From Golubevia sp. BC0850 (lineage: Eukaryota > Basidiomycota > Exobasidiomycetes > Golubeviales > Golubeviaceae): 64,000 nucleotides of DNA. Shown in pieces: positions 13,169-24,709 of this stretch. Below the pieces are notes generated by a model, which ran no database searches, was not told where the DNA came from, and was given only the letters and a program-made list of their open reading frames with translations. The stretch is from NCBI GenBank assembly GCA_012976225.1, contig JAAVVG010000005.1:930001-994000 (forward strand). Direction: 5' to 3'. The first letter of the stretch is position 1, and each line of letters opens with the position of its first letter. The translations under genes were made by a program, and so were the position numbers.

Positions 13169-13850
13169 ATGTTCTTCAAGCTATCTTCTCTGGCTCTCAT
13201 CGCTATCGGACTCAACGGTGCCCATGCTGCCTGTAGTTTCCAAAAGACCACCTGTCGTATGAGTGCATCGATCACTCAAACTGCCGCTGGAACTAGTCTG
13301 AATGACGGACGTGGCCTTTATCTGGTTTCTGATCTCGGTGAGTCTTGGTTGTTTACAGAACAGCTCCACAGGTCCTTGAATCTGTCTGACTCTGACGTCA
13401 AACGTATCTCTCTCTCCTACCAATTTTTTCCCTAGGCGACCAGGTTCAGTACGACTACTGTAACAGCTGCAACTCGCCAACTTGTCTCGGTGAGTCCCTA
13501 TAAGCTCCCATCTTGTTTTGAAGCCTGTTCTGATTCTCCACTTTCATAACATTTCTCCCCTATTAGAATGCACTCATCCTCTCACTCTGAATGGGTACTC
13601 TACCGGAATCACCAACTGCGATGATAACTTAACTCCTGAGTTCACCACCTTAGACAACGGCGCCGGTTTCGCAATGAAGAAGTGCAGCGTCAAGGTCGGT
13701 GATCAAACAGCCTACTCAGATGGAGACTTTGGGGGAGTTCCAGGGGCTACTTGTTCAGTTGACAAGGACTCAGAAGCCTTTGGTTTCGTTAACACTGTGG
13801 GAACTGCCTGTGGTTGCTCTTTCGACTGTTACAAGATCACCCAACAATGA
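13169..13850 (+). CDS. Small secreted cysteine-rich protein (12 Cys)
   Basis: Three exons: 13169-13337, 13436-13489, 13567-13850, giving 168 residues. It opens with a clear signal peptide (MFFKLSSLALIAIGLNGAHA, likely cut before ACSF). The mature part has 12 cysteines, enough for six disulfides, in the order CSFQKTTC, YCNSC, TC, EC, NC, KKC, TC, CGC, DC. There is no membrane span, GPI signal or repeat. Introns fall in phase 1 at each junction (G|GC, G|AA). I do not recognise a family; size, signal peptide and Cys density fit the secreted effector-like or cell-wall proteins common in basidiomycetes. The start is the ATG that gives the signal peptide, 129 bp after a TATA box. Confidence 0.8.
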
Positions 13851-14269
13851 TCATCATCATCTGAGCTCGACTCTTTGTCATTAATGTAATCATAGTTGAT
13901 ATTCTTTTCTGAAACTGCTCAAAGGTCTTCGCTTTTGCATGTCTCTGGCCGCCAGGCGAGTGCTCTTCCCTAGTTCCCTACTTCCTTCCCCCTCCCCTCT
14001 CACCCCTTCGGACTTTCTCAAGTTGCCTGTCACCTCGATTTGTGCTCAAATGATGTATGTATAAAACATGACTTTGTTCTCCCCCCACCACCACCCCCAC
14101 TTGCGATCTCAACCAGGGGTTGGCGATCGTACGATCCACTGCGAGAAAGAGAGAAAGAGAGAGAGAAGAAAAGGCCTCATCCGCCTTTGAATCTCCATCT
14201 TTCAATCACTTTGCCCTTCTCACTCCACGTTCTCCAACCTCAAAAAGCTCAGAATACCAGTAGTCCTGG
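13851..14269. other. Intergenic spacer
   Basis: No gene seen. It contains C-rich and GA-rich simple stretches (about 14080-14100 and 14143-14170). Confidence 0.4.
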
Positions 14270-15929
14270 ATGATTCAAGAAAGGTAAGAGGAGATAGCAT
14301 CTGAGATTCTACGGCTGTCCTATTCGTAGGATGAAAGAATTTTTCAACACTGACTGCCTTTCCTTTCCTGACTTTCAAGTCTTTGTTGGTTTCACACTAG
14401 CAAGATATCGAAGGTACCCAAAATCAGTTCAGGAATCCCAGCAATTCTTTTGTAGTAATAATAAGATCATGAGGCGTGAAGAGATTATGTCCATCGTTTA
14501 CACTAGAGGGGAGGATTCACGCGAATTAGATCTAACTCTAGATCCCCGTCCTCTGCTCAAGAAGGAAAGAGACTGGTGGGCTTACTCAGCTACCTGTTTT
14601 GTAGACAATAATGTAATAGAAGATGTCTTCGAAGATGGATTAAAGTCTTGCGTCTTCGAACATTTGGAGGCCAGACCTTCCCAGACTCTGTCGGTTGGCC
14701 TATTCGATTACGGAACTGATGCAGCAGGACATTGTCTCTTGGAGGTAAGATACTGTGTATCATTAGCAAACCCATGTTGACTTACCTGACAGAGCTTTTG
14801 ATTCCCCTCTCCCCCACTCAATCATCTGTTCGTCGTCCACACTCCACAGCCTCAACTACATTCTGTCTTGTCATTTCTGATAGTCAACGAACCTTCAGAT
14901 GCAAGTAGAGATGATAAGCCAGTGAAAAGTATTGGTTTGGCAAAAGGTAGAGTCCACCCTTACTTACATCCTCAAACCTCTAGAGCTAGTTCCACGCCCG
15001 CCCTCCTCCAATAGGAAGGGGAAGTCCTCTGACGCATCCGATTCTCTCCAATCTAGAATCGAGAGAAGGAGAAGAAGTAGTTGCAGAAGTCTCGAGCTCG
15101 AAAGGAGAAGTAGGAGTAGAAGTCTTCTAGACACGAAAGACGATACAAGATCTTCCAGGGGAAGTAACAAATCTTCTAGAGGTGACTCAGGCTACCTTAC
15201 TCAATCTAGCCGTATCTCACACAGAGGAAGTATCACCAGTTTCTCTGTTCCCAGAGATCCTCAATTCAGTCGAAGCGACTCTTTCGGGCAGCACAGCCGT
15301 CCAAGCTCTGAGTATAATCAAAATGGTCGTCACAAATCCGGATAAGGGGTGAATTCTGCCTTGGAGAAGTAGAAGCATGAGATCGAAGAGAATGATTCAA
15401 GAGAAAAAGAGAGAGAAGAAAGTGAGAGAGGGAATGGAAGAGACGACAAAAAGGAGGAAGGATTTGGTGAGTTCAGGTGGATGTTGCCCCACTCTTGTTC
15501 CTGCACTCCTGTCTCTTCCATCTCCCCATCAATCCTGCTTCAAACCGCTCGAATTCTAGATGAGATCTAACCGAATGCTCTTGTCTTGGCTCTTCTTCGC
15601 CTCTTTCTCAGGAAGCTCAGCTTGCTGCCCTTTTATCCGAAGAACAAGGTGTAGAGTCTGCTTCTAGTCGACAGGCCAACCTTAATCCCCAAAACGTTGG
15701 TGGCTCAAGAGATCCAAGGAGGCATTTTAGAAAAGAACCATTGAGAGAAGATCAAAGTGCTGAAGCGTTCAAAGAGAGAATTCAAGTACAAGGGTCCAAT
15801 GCCGAAGCTTCTTTTTTCTCTAGAGAACACAGAGAGATCAAAAGAGAAATCGAAGATCCCGACTATGATCCCTATGGAAGAACTCGCTCTGTGGATCCAG
15901 ATTCGGAGGATTCGAGGTCAATTGCTTAG
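14270..15929 (+). CDS. Unknown protein with Ser/Arg-rich middle; possible RGS-like N-terminus
   Basis: A six-exon model keeps one frame throughout: 14270-14283, 14330-14744, 14850-14946, 14984-15311, 15373-15466, 15612-15929, 421 residues. Two of the introns are very short (37 and 61 nt) and the first exon is 14 nt, so the model needs transcript proof. Residues 1-140 (KEFFNTD, FPDFQVFVGFTLARY, LLKKERDWWAYS) recall the opening of an RGS-type helical domain, but I cannot confirm that. The middle is rich in Ser and Arg (RRRRSS, ERRSRSRS), and the C-terminal third is charged with coiled-coil character (MIQEKKREKKVREGMEE, LEAQLAALLSEEQG). It is probably a cytosolic or nuclear regulator. The function is unknown. 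Confidence 0.45.
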
Positions 15930-16609
15930 GATGAGGTCCGTGATGAGTCTCCAAGGTCTGGTTTGGACTTGATTCTTTTCTGTGTATCACTTTACAGCAA
16001 TCGATGGTAACCCTGATCTGTTGAGAGCCAAAAGAAAATGGGAGAAGAAAGAACACCAGAGTCTTTTGAAAATTAGACTTCTCGGTCAACAGTCTGGAAC
16101 CCCCTGTCCAAACCCCCTATCCAAACTGAACTCTGTTTCTTAGATTTGTTAACAATGATCCAAGCGCACGTAGTCAGGCGAGAAAAAGCCATGGAACTTG
16201 ATGCGAAGTGGTATCCATCCTTGAGCTCCATCTTAACAACTCGTTCCCACTCCTATCCCCTTTGTCCGATTTTGAATTTACTCTCAAGAAAATTTGCCCT
16301 CGCGATTTGGCAAAAAGCAGAGGCGAAAGCGATGGGCGTTGAAGTGGAACTCCGCTGTTCAAACGCCACACTCTTGCAGGAGTCGAAAAAAGTTCAGTGT
16401 CGACACCTAAAAGAACTTGTTGCAAGCCAAGAATGAACATGACAAGAAAGAAACGATCCAAATGGGATCCAAATTAAACTGGGTATGCTCTCTTCAGATA
16501 TCAGATTGCAGCAGACTGATCCGAAGAATGAGGGGTCACGCAGGAATGAGCCTCGAAGCTGCAGGAAAGGGGAGCAGAAAGAAAATGCGGATTCATCTGA
16601 GGTTCAACC
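15930..16609. other. Spacer with doubtful open frames
   Basis: Frames at 16146-16436 and 16417-16614 (+) have no family match, no good splice partners and no conserved motif. I do not call a gene here. Confidence 0.3.
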
Positions 16610-16616
16610 TATAAAA
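16610..16616 (+). promoter_or_regulatory. TATA box of secreted 6-Cys protein gene
   Basis: TATAAAA in the context ACCTATAAAAGAG lies 91 bp upstream of the ATG at 16701, typical spacing for a TATA-driven gene with a short leader. Confidence 0.6.
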
Positions 16617-16700
16617 GAGACAACCGAAACGAATGTTGAAGCACTACCGTAACTCACTATCAAAGATCAGACTCCTCTAAACCTCCAAACTAAACAAGAA

Positions 16701-17275
16701 ATGGTTTCCCAAATGATCATCGCTGTTCTTGCTCTAGGAGCTTCTACAGCCCTAGCTTCTCACATCATTCAGGTCAACAACAACTGTGGTCAACCGTTCA
16801 AGATGCAATTCTTAACGGGACAGCAAGAGGTCACCTCAGCCGGAACTTACACCTACGATGGGGACATTAGGTCAGTATAACTTAGAGTCCTGTTTCCTAT
16901 GCTCTTAGTAATCTCACCTTCAAAATTTCGACAAGGGTAGAAGTTTAGCTCTCCGAAGTTAGAATTATGTTTACTAACAGGATTTCGCATCCTTTTGTGC
17001 ATCTCAGGGCCCAGGCTTACGTAGGATCATCATGTGGCAACGGAGGACAAGGTTGCACAACCGGTCAATTCACGCTTTCAACAGGAGACATAACTTATGC
17101 AGCCATTGTGGCAGAAAGTTTCAGTGTTCCTCTCACTGTCACCCTCGATAATGGTCAATCTAAGACTTGTCAATATCCAGGTTGCCCAGATGCCTACACT
17201 GATCCTTCTCAAAGCTTCGGCAAGGATGCGATGGAGAAAAATCCAAATTCTGGAGTTACTCTCCAGTTCTGTTAA
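16701..17275 (+). CDS. Small secreted protein, thaumatin-like flavour (6 Cys)
   Basis: Two exons, 16701-16870 and 17008-17275, joined AG|G, give 145 residues. A signal peptide (MVSQMIIAVLALGASTALAS) precedes a mature part beginning HIIQVNNNCGQPFKM. That opening resembles the first strands of thaumatin-like and related small beta-sandwich proteins, but the protein is far shorter than a classic thaumatin (over 200 residues) and lacks its 16 cysteines. Six cysteines remain (NNC, SSC, QGC, KTC, PGC, and the last residue C), enough for three disulfides. It is likely exported to the wall or medium. The role is unknown. An ATG in a clean leader 91 bp after a TATA box fixes the start. Confidence 0.78.
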
Positions 17276-17953
17276 ATACATAGGTCTGACCTAGGCTTGA
17301 GATGAATGAGTCATATTTTGAAGTCCGTTCGGTTTTGGACTCTTAGATCGACTCTTAGATCCATTCAAAAAGCCTGATCTGCGACTGTTGGAGATTTTTG
17401 GGCTCTGAAATGAGAGAGTTGAGAAATTGAGTATCGGGTTCAAGGACCAAACATGATGAAGGGGGCTTCAGAGAAAATGATCGCTCCAGGGGTCTTTTTT
17501 CGAGAGAAGGACTCGACTTGGGGAGAAAGGTGGACGGAGAATCAAGATCAAGATCCTTTCTCAAGCATAGGAAGGAGATCTGCCTCTCCTGTCTGACTTT
17601 TATAAGCTCCTGAAATCCTCTTGTGTAGAATTGAAGAATCAGGGATGATGTCGAGAACGAGTGGAAGTGAACGTCCTTTTTGACCCACGGCAAATATTTA
17701 TTTGAACCTAATCTTCTTGTTCATTGTCTCCAACTATCCCATCTCCTTACGAAGATTCATCTTCAAAGGGGAATTCCCTTCCTTTTTTCATCTTCGATCG
17801 GCTTTTACCATTCTCGGACAGCTAAGCTCGCTGCTCGACTGAGAAGATCTGAAGATCTGAAGAGAGAGAACATCACCAACAGCAAGCCGTCAAGCCGTAG
17901 ATCGTTTCAAAGATTCAAGTACTCCCAACAACAAAGAGGCAGGATCATTCAGT
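17276..17953. other. Intergenic spacer
   Basis: No gene supported. Open frames on both strands (17355-17693 minus, 17680-17991 plus) show no conserved motif. The plus-strand side leads into the arrestin-like gene and presumably holds its promoter. Confidence 0.4.
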
Positions 17954-20900
17954 ATGAGCTCGAAACCAAGCGTGAACGTAACGCTGTTTGAGCCAGTAGT
18001 CTATTTGAGAGGGCAAAGCGCAACTGGTCAAGGTGAGCTCCCCGATGAACCTACTCTCTCTCCTCTTCCCCGCTTTCCTCTTTCACTCTAACTACACCCA
18101 TCTTCTACACTTTCATACTAATCCTATCCTCTTGTCCCCACATCAGATTCGAGAGGTCGCAGAAGACAAGTCAACTTCGATTCTCCGCCATCTCAGCTAA
18201 GAGGTTTATTGACTTTGCACTTACCTAAACCTTGTAAGATCAAGGATATCAGTATAAGTCTTCATGGAATCGCTAGGACAGATTGGCCAGAAGGTGAGCT
18301 TGACCGAGGCGAGAGGAGAGAGAAGTAGAGCTGGACTTCTGGGGAGGAGAAGCTTGAGCTGCGCTCGCAACGTAGGTTCGGGCAGGAGCTGCTGAGATAC
18401 AAATCTGGGGCTTTCTGTTGGCTTGTTTCATTCAAAGAAGGATACTCTGAGAGACATCAGGCACGAGTCGAGACTGAGCATGTTCACCTTCTCTCTAATC
18501 CCCCACTCCATCTCCCCGCCCTTCTAGGAATCGGCACCAATCGTCTTGAATTGGCAGAAGAGACTCAAATCATCAAACAAGTGGTCAACCTATTCAATGC
18601 CAAGACTGATTCCTCAGCTCAGCTCTATGGTGGCAGGAAAAGAGCTAATTCAGTTGGTCCAGGGATTGGATTGAATGGGGATGAAATCGATTGGGATCTG
18701 GTTTCTAGAAGTAATCAACTTGAACAAAACGGAAGCAACAGTCAGAACAATTCTAACAATAATGCTAACCATACAACCAACAACACTGGAAAGGCTTCAA
18801 GATCCATGTCGAGAGAGAATTCTACCGATCATTTAACCCAAAATCAAAGTTCTTCTTCTCCAAGTAATTTAGCAAGATCAATCGGAAACGCTGCAGCAAG
18901 AGCTTCTTCAGCTATCATTCCACCTTCAATTAGAGGTGAAATCATCGGAAGTTCGAAAGCTAAGGAAAGGGAGAGAGAAGAAAAGAGGAATCTACATCTG
19001 CAAGAGAAATTAGAATTGGAGAAGAATGCAAAGAGGAGAGAGAATCATCCTAGATTTAGAGACGGAAGTTTCGATTTCAATTCTGCCAATTCAAGTACCA
19101 GTTCCAGCTCTCAATCCGCTGGTGGAAGTGGCTCGACAGTTCGTTCAACTCCAACTCCTACTTCTGAACCTGGAATGATCTCTCCTTCTGGATCTTTCAA
19201 ATCTAGTATTTCACCAACTAATAGTAGACCAAGTAGCAGAGGAGCTAGTAGTTCAAGTGCCTCAAGACTTCCCTTCGGCAAGAACAAAGACAAAATGAAG
19301 GCTCCACCTCCCTCCAGAGATCACTTCAAACTTGGTAACCACGCCCCTTCTTCTTCTTCTTCTTCTACCACCACCTCTAATCTTAATTCAAGCCTATCTT
19401 CAAGCAAATCGGAAATGAAGGGGCGGGAGGTCTCATTCAGACAGAACGCGGACGGAAATGGGGACGGCAAAAAGAAAGAGGAGGTCGAACCTCCGCCTGG
19501 CTATTCCTACTCTTCGACAACTGGGAACGACGAGCAAGCTGCAAAGTCAGTTCAATCTGCTCCGCTAGCTGAAAGAAGCGGATTCGACTGGAATCAAACT
19601 TCGGATCAAACACAGGCGAGTTCGTCTGCAGGTCTTCTCACTCCAGATGGAAACGATGAAATAGTATCCACCTCTCCCACTTCGAGTCTGACAGCTCTCA
19701 GCTTCTCAGATGCTTCAAACTTTTTGGCCAACACCAGAAGCAACGAAAGTGGTAGCGTTGGAAGTTCTGGAAGCTTCGGAGGAATCGGAAGTCCAATCGA
19801 CAGAGGCTCAGGAAGTAGATCTCCAGTGGGAGTGCCAGAAACTGTCAGGGATGCAGGTCCTGGTGGAAAGTCTATTCTTAGTCATAGCAGAGGTCAATCG
19901 ACTTCTCAGGAGGGAAACTCTTCTTTGGACGGGACTAGACCAGGAGTTAGGTTTGATCGCGACGCCGTTGAATCTGCTTCCCCCTCTTCTTTCAACAACT
20001 CTGCCTCAATCTTCAATTCCATCTCTTCGTTACCTTCAAGTTCAGCAACAAGTAGGACGCATCAGTTTCCTACTTCCAACTCAAATTCTGCCCCACTCCA
20101 ATCTCCAAGTCTCTCTTCTTCCGCAACCGCGTCAGCCAACAACTCGGCTTCGAACTCTCCCCTCAATTCCCCAGCTTCTCAATCAAATACGCAAACGAAA
20201 GTCAAGAAGAGCGGGTTCAAAGGTCTGATCGGAGGTAACAAGGACAAGGATAAAGATAAGGATTCTGCGTCTTCTGCTTCAAACCCTTCCCCCTCTTCTT
20301 CGAAATCAAACATTGCTTCGGAATCACTCTTAGATTACAAGGAATTCAAGAAAGGTACCTACACCTATCCAATTTGTATTCCCTTACCATCCAATCTACC
20401 ACCAACTCTTCATTCAGACTTCGGTTCGAACGCATACAATCTCAAGGCTTTCGTTCATAGATCGGGACCTTTGACTCCAAATCTGGTAACAGAAAGAGAA
20501 GTGACTCTAGTTCACGCTCCCGATGAAGATGGAATGGAAGAAAGTGATGCTATCGTTGTGGAAAGGAATTGGGAAGACGCTTTGAGTTACATGGTAGTGC
20601 TTTATGGGAAGAGTTTCCCTGTTGGTGGGAAGATTCCAGTGTGGTGCAAGTTTGTTCCACTTGGGAAATGCAGGATTCATAGAATCGTAGCGACTATCGA
20701 AGAAAAGGTGAGTTCAAGAGGAAGGCGGGTGTGGGGTCTTTGACTCGATGATTTTAGATTCTTTTCGGAAAACGCAAGGCTGATGTTCTTCCGCGTCTTT
20801 TTCTATCTCTTTTTTTTCAGACCGATTACTTTGCCAAAGGAAGACGAGTAGCGCGTCACGAAATCCCAAGGAAATGGACGATCCTCAAGTTAGCTAATGA

Positions 20901-21810
20901 GAATCCTTCCGAACCATTATTGCCAATTCTTTCAGATGCTCCAGATGCACTCAGTTCCAGCCCTTTGACGCCTTTAGCTCAAGCAGCCTCAGGATCTATG
21001 ACAGAAGATACAGATTTAGTCCCTTCTCTGATGGATCCAACTGGACCTTGGGAATTATACACAGATTTAGAAGTTCCTCATGCGTCGGGAACCAGAATTA
21101 ACATCTCTACAAATCATCAAAGATCCAACATTGCAGTTCATCATATCCTGCGATTGTCTATCAGAGTTGAAAAGTTGGATGAGACTTCTTCCAGAAAAGA
21201 GGGAGAGAAGAAGAAGCTTTTCGACATCATTATTGAAGTTCCTCTGAGTCTTACCCATTCTAGGACCGCAGAAGGTTTGACCAGATTACCTGATTACTGG
21301 AATTTACCTGAAGACAGCGAAGAATCTTCCCCTCAAGAAGCTTCCTCGAATGCTAATAGATCCGGAACAGATTCCAATGCAAATCCCTCTTCCCAACGTT
21401 CGAGGTCTTTAATTCCTATGAATACATCTCAACCACCACCAACGGTATCATCTATGTTAGGCGTTCCTCAAATCTCAACAAGAACCCCTTCAGAAAGCAG
21501 ATTTGTCAGAAATACTCAAGATCCAGTCGCAGCAGCATCAACTCCAGCTCAATTGTCTCGGAGATGGCTGGCTCTTTCTGCTAACTCTAACGAGCCGGGG
21601 AATGCTGCTAACAGCTCAAACGGGGATGGGAATGAAATCGGAAGCGGAGTAACTGTTGATGTCAGAGGAGAAGATTGGAGAGAACATGCGGATACAAATG
21701 CACCCCCTCCTAGTTATCAAGACACGACCAACAATAACAGTAGAGGTAGAAACCCTTATAATGCTGGTGCTGCTGGTCCTGTTACTTCCTGGCAAGTCAG
21801 TGAGGCTTAG
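17954..21810 (+). CDS. Arrestin-like (ART family) protein with PPxY motif
   Basis: Four exons: 17954-18032, 18147-18293, 18528-20707, 20821-21810, giving 1,131 residues. Fungal arrestin-related proteins link plasma-membrane transporters to the HECT ubiquitin ligase Rsp5. The arrestin N-lobe begins VTLFEPVVYLRG and continues LRGLLTLHLPKPCKIKDISISLHG. A very long Ser/Asn/Thr-rich insertion then splits it (about residues 100-640). The C-lobe starts at YPICIPLPSNLPPTLH, runs through FPVGGKIPVWCKFVPLGKCRIH, and ends with an extended block after the last intron. Near the C-terminus APPPSYQD provides a PPxY site for Rsp5 WW domains. The insertion holds Lys/Arg-rich helices and many Ser that could be phosphorylated. 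The exon 3 frame is open for 727 codons. Which yeast ART it matches I cannot say. Confidence 0.88.
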
Positions 21811-22372
21811 GAATCTCTCGAGGTCGGTTTCACCTTCTTCCGCTTTCCTCAACCTTCACTCCTAAGTTTCCATTCTTCTGGTTGGATCTACTCCAGGTCA
21901 TGGTCTTCTTCACAGCATTTCAGAACTATGCCACGTCCGCAATCGAGAGCCCTCGTTTCCACCCTCTTCATTTAGCCCTCGCCCTCCCATCTTTCCCATG
22001 CATGATGCATCTCACCTCTTTAAAATTCTTTTGCTATACGCCGCAGCCAATCACTTCTGAACTTTTCCCCTTCGCTCCTCCTCCCTTCTTTCATTTTCAA
22101 GTCTCTCGTTTCTGGTCAAATCGCCTTCTCCCTAACATCGCCTCCCGTCACCTTCATGTCACCAAGTGTTCATAGATAATGCGTTCTTCTCTTAACCCAT
22201 CTAAATACACTACATCAGTCTTTTAATGGTCTATCTCCATCTCCAAGCGGCTTTTCAAATTAAGGGTTTGGGTGAAGACGCGTGGCGTTTGGAGAAAGCG
22301 TGTTAAAGTTGGGTACATTTTTGATAATTTCATCTCTTCATCTCAACTTCATCAACCTTTCCACTAATCAAA
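21811..22372. promoter_or_regulatory. Spacer and FEN1 upstream region
   Basis: No gene seen. Two possible MluI-type motifs occur upstream of FEN1: an ACGCGT at about 22280 (context GAAGACGCGTGGCG), and a related GGCGTTTGG just after it. ACGCGT is the core of the MBF/MCB element that drives S-phase DNA-replication genes in yeasts, which fits the gene, but one copy is weak evidence. Confidence 0.4.
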
Positions 22373-24709
22373 ATGGGCATCAAAGGTCTCACTTCTTTAA
22401 TCAACGATGAGGCACCAAATTCCATCTCAGAACATGACATCAAGACCTTTTTCGGGAGAAAGGTGGCTATCGATGCTAGTATGAGTTTGTATCAATTCTT
22501 GATCGCAGTCAGATCCCAGGATGGTCAGCAATTGATGAGCGAAAGCGGAGAAACTACAAGGTGAGTGATCTCATATTCTAAAGGAAGGCAAGGGGATGCT
22601 CCGAGAGGCGAGAGGGAGGTAGAAGGAAGGTCAAAGTAGGTGGTGTCACAGAGAGAGCTGCTCATGAATCTGAGCTCGTTGGTTCTTCTGCTTAGAAGGT
22701 CGCTGAGAATCTGTAGAGACTCTGTTGTTGAAACGCAGAAAAGGATCTCAACTCTTCTGTTCGCAGAAGCATAGTTCTTTGTTTCATCTCTCCAGCCTGG
22801 CATCCTCTAGTCCTCACCCCATCTTCCCTCGCCCTTCTCTCTTCCTATCACCAGTCATTTGATGGGGTTCTTTTATAGAACCTTACGTATGGTCGAACAT
22901 GGTATCAAACCCATGTACGTGTTCGATGGTAAACCGCCCGACTTGAAGAAACAAGTGGTAAGTGCCTCATCTCCACTTCCTTCCATCTCTACCATGATTC
23001 TGAATTCACTCCCCTCTCTTCACTTCATCCTTTTAGCTCGCCGGTCGCTTCGAGAAGAGGGAAGATGCCAAGGAAGAAGAAGAGGCTGAGAAAGATACTG
23101 GTAAGTTAGAAAGGTCATGGCCCTTCCAGTTTAATCTTTTGGGTTCTGACTCTCCCTCCTCTCTCTTTTCCCTGTCGCCTAGCCGATGCTGAACGTATGA
23201 ACCAGCTTTCTCGTCGCCAAGTTCGTGTTACCAAGCAGCACAATGAAGAAGTCAGAGAACTTCTCAAGCTGATGGGAATTCCTTGCGTTGTTGTGAGTCG
23301 AACTCTTCTCCCGAGAAACAGCAATACCTCATGGCCCAACTAACATCCTTTTTGTTCTGATTTCTCACTCCTTAGGCGCCGTCGGAAGCTGAAGCTCAGT
23401 GCGCAGAGCTTGTCAGAGCTGGAAAGGTGAGTGAGACCCATCCTAGCTCCTTCGCCTAGAAGTCGAATATATACCCTACATCCAATTGACCACGCTCTTT
23501 CGATTCACCTATTCACTCTTCAATCAGGTCTATGCTGTTGGGTCAGAAGATATGGACACTTTGACTTTCGGAGCTTCTAAAATGCTGAAACATCTCACTT
23601 TCAGTGAGCAGAAGAAGATGCCAGTTCACGAAGTTGATCTTGCGAAAGTTTTGGCTGGATTTGAAATGGAAATGGACCAGGTGAGTAGTGGGTTGGACGC
23701 GTGTTCGACTTCGAAGCCTAATTCCCTTTTCTTCGAAACGAAAGAGCTGACAGGTTTCCTCTTCCTCGCGCCTGCTCCTAGTTCATCGATCTCTGTATTC
23801 TTCTCGGATGTGACTATCTTGAAAAGATCTCCGGAATGGGACCCAAGACTGCTCTCAAGCTCATTCGTGAACATGGAAATCTAGAAGGAGTTATTGAACA
23901 GCTCCACCTCCAAGCAGACATCAAGGCCGAAAAAGCTGCCAATTCTTCTCCAAAGAAGGCCAAGAGCGTTAGCAAGAAAGGAAAGGGTAAAGCCAAGGTC
24001 GAAGACTCGGATGACGAAGATGCAGTGAAGGACGAGGATGAAGAGGAGGAGAAGGAGGAAGAGGATCAGAAACCAGTGGTCGCTCCTCCTAAAAAGAGAG
24101 GTGGAATACAGATCCCTGAGAATTGGCCTTACAAAGAAGCTAAGGAGCTGTTCAAGAACCCAGACGTCCAGAAGGGAGATGATCTCGAGGTGAGTTGAGG
24201 CTTCTACGAGGATTTGTCGATCTTCCTAAGCTCCTATCCTCCTTACCTCTTCTCCTTTTCAGCTCAAGTGGGTTGCCCCTGATGTCGAAGGTCTGGTCGC
24301 GTTCCTCTGCACTGACAAAGGATTCAAGTCAGTATCTTCGCCGTGTAATTTCTCTCCTTTGATGAGTCTCTGACTTGCTTCATTCCATCTCTCGACTCGG
24401 ATTTGACTCACACTTTTCAGCGAGGACCGTGTACGTAAAGGAGCAGAAAAGCTCAAGAAGGCTCTTGCGCAAAAGCAACAAGGCAGATTGGACGGTTTCT
24501 TTACGTGAGTCTTGCAACGTCAAATCACTGCTTGATCGCAATCGCTTTCTCTTCCTTGCGACTAACGTCTTTTGCTTTTGCGTTCTTCACCTTTCTTCAG
24601 GGTCACTCCTGCTGCCAAAAGAAAGCCAGAAGACGACAAAAAGTCAGCAAAAGACAAGAAGAGCAAGACCGCCAGTGGATCCAAAGGAAAAGGAAAAGGC
24701 AAGAAGTGA
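22373..24709 (+). CDS. RAD27: Flap endonuclease 1
   Basis: Ten exons: 22373-22560, 22855-22957, 23037-23100, 23183-23292, 23376-23426, 23528-23680, 23782-24189, 24263-24327, 24421-24504, 24601-24709; 444 residues. The enzyme removes 5' RNA/DNA flaps during Okazaki-fragment maturation and long-patch base-excision repair in the nucleus. Metal-binding acids sit in [34 protein letters not shown] and [11 protein letters not shown]. The helix-hairpin-helix is [16 protein letters not shown]. The PCNA-binding box QGRLDGFF lies at about 401-408, with a Lys-rich tail. Residues about 276-327 are an added Lys-rich then strongly acidic linker ([19 protein letters not shown]) that separates the H3TH region from the conserved ENWPYKEA block. 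That makes it much longer here than in human FEN1 (380 residues). Confidence 0.95.

Noticed and set aside
19710-20228. A 172-residue plus-strand frame inside the arrestin-like gene
   Set aside because: It is a shadow of the Ser-rich exon in another frame; the arrestin frame is the one that continues through both lobes.
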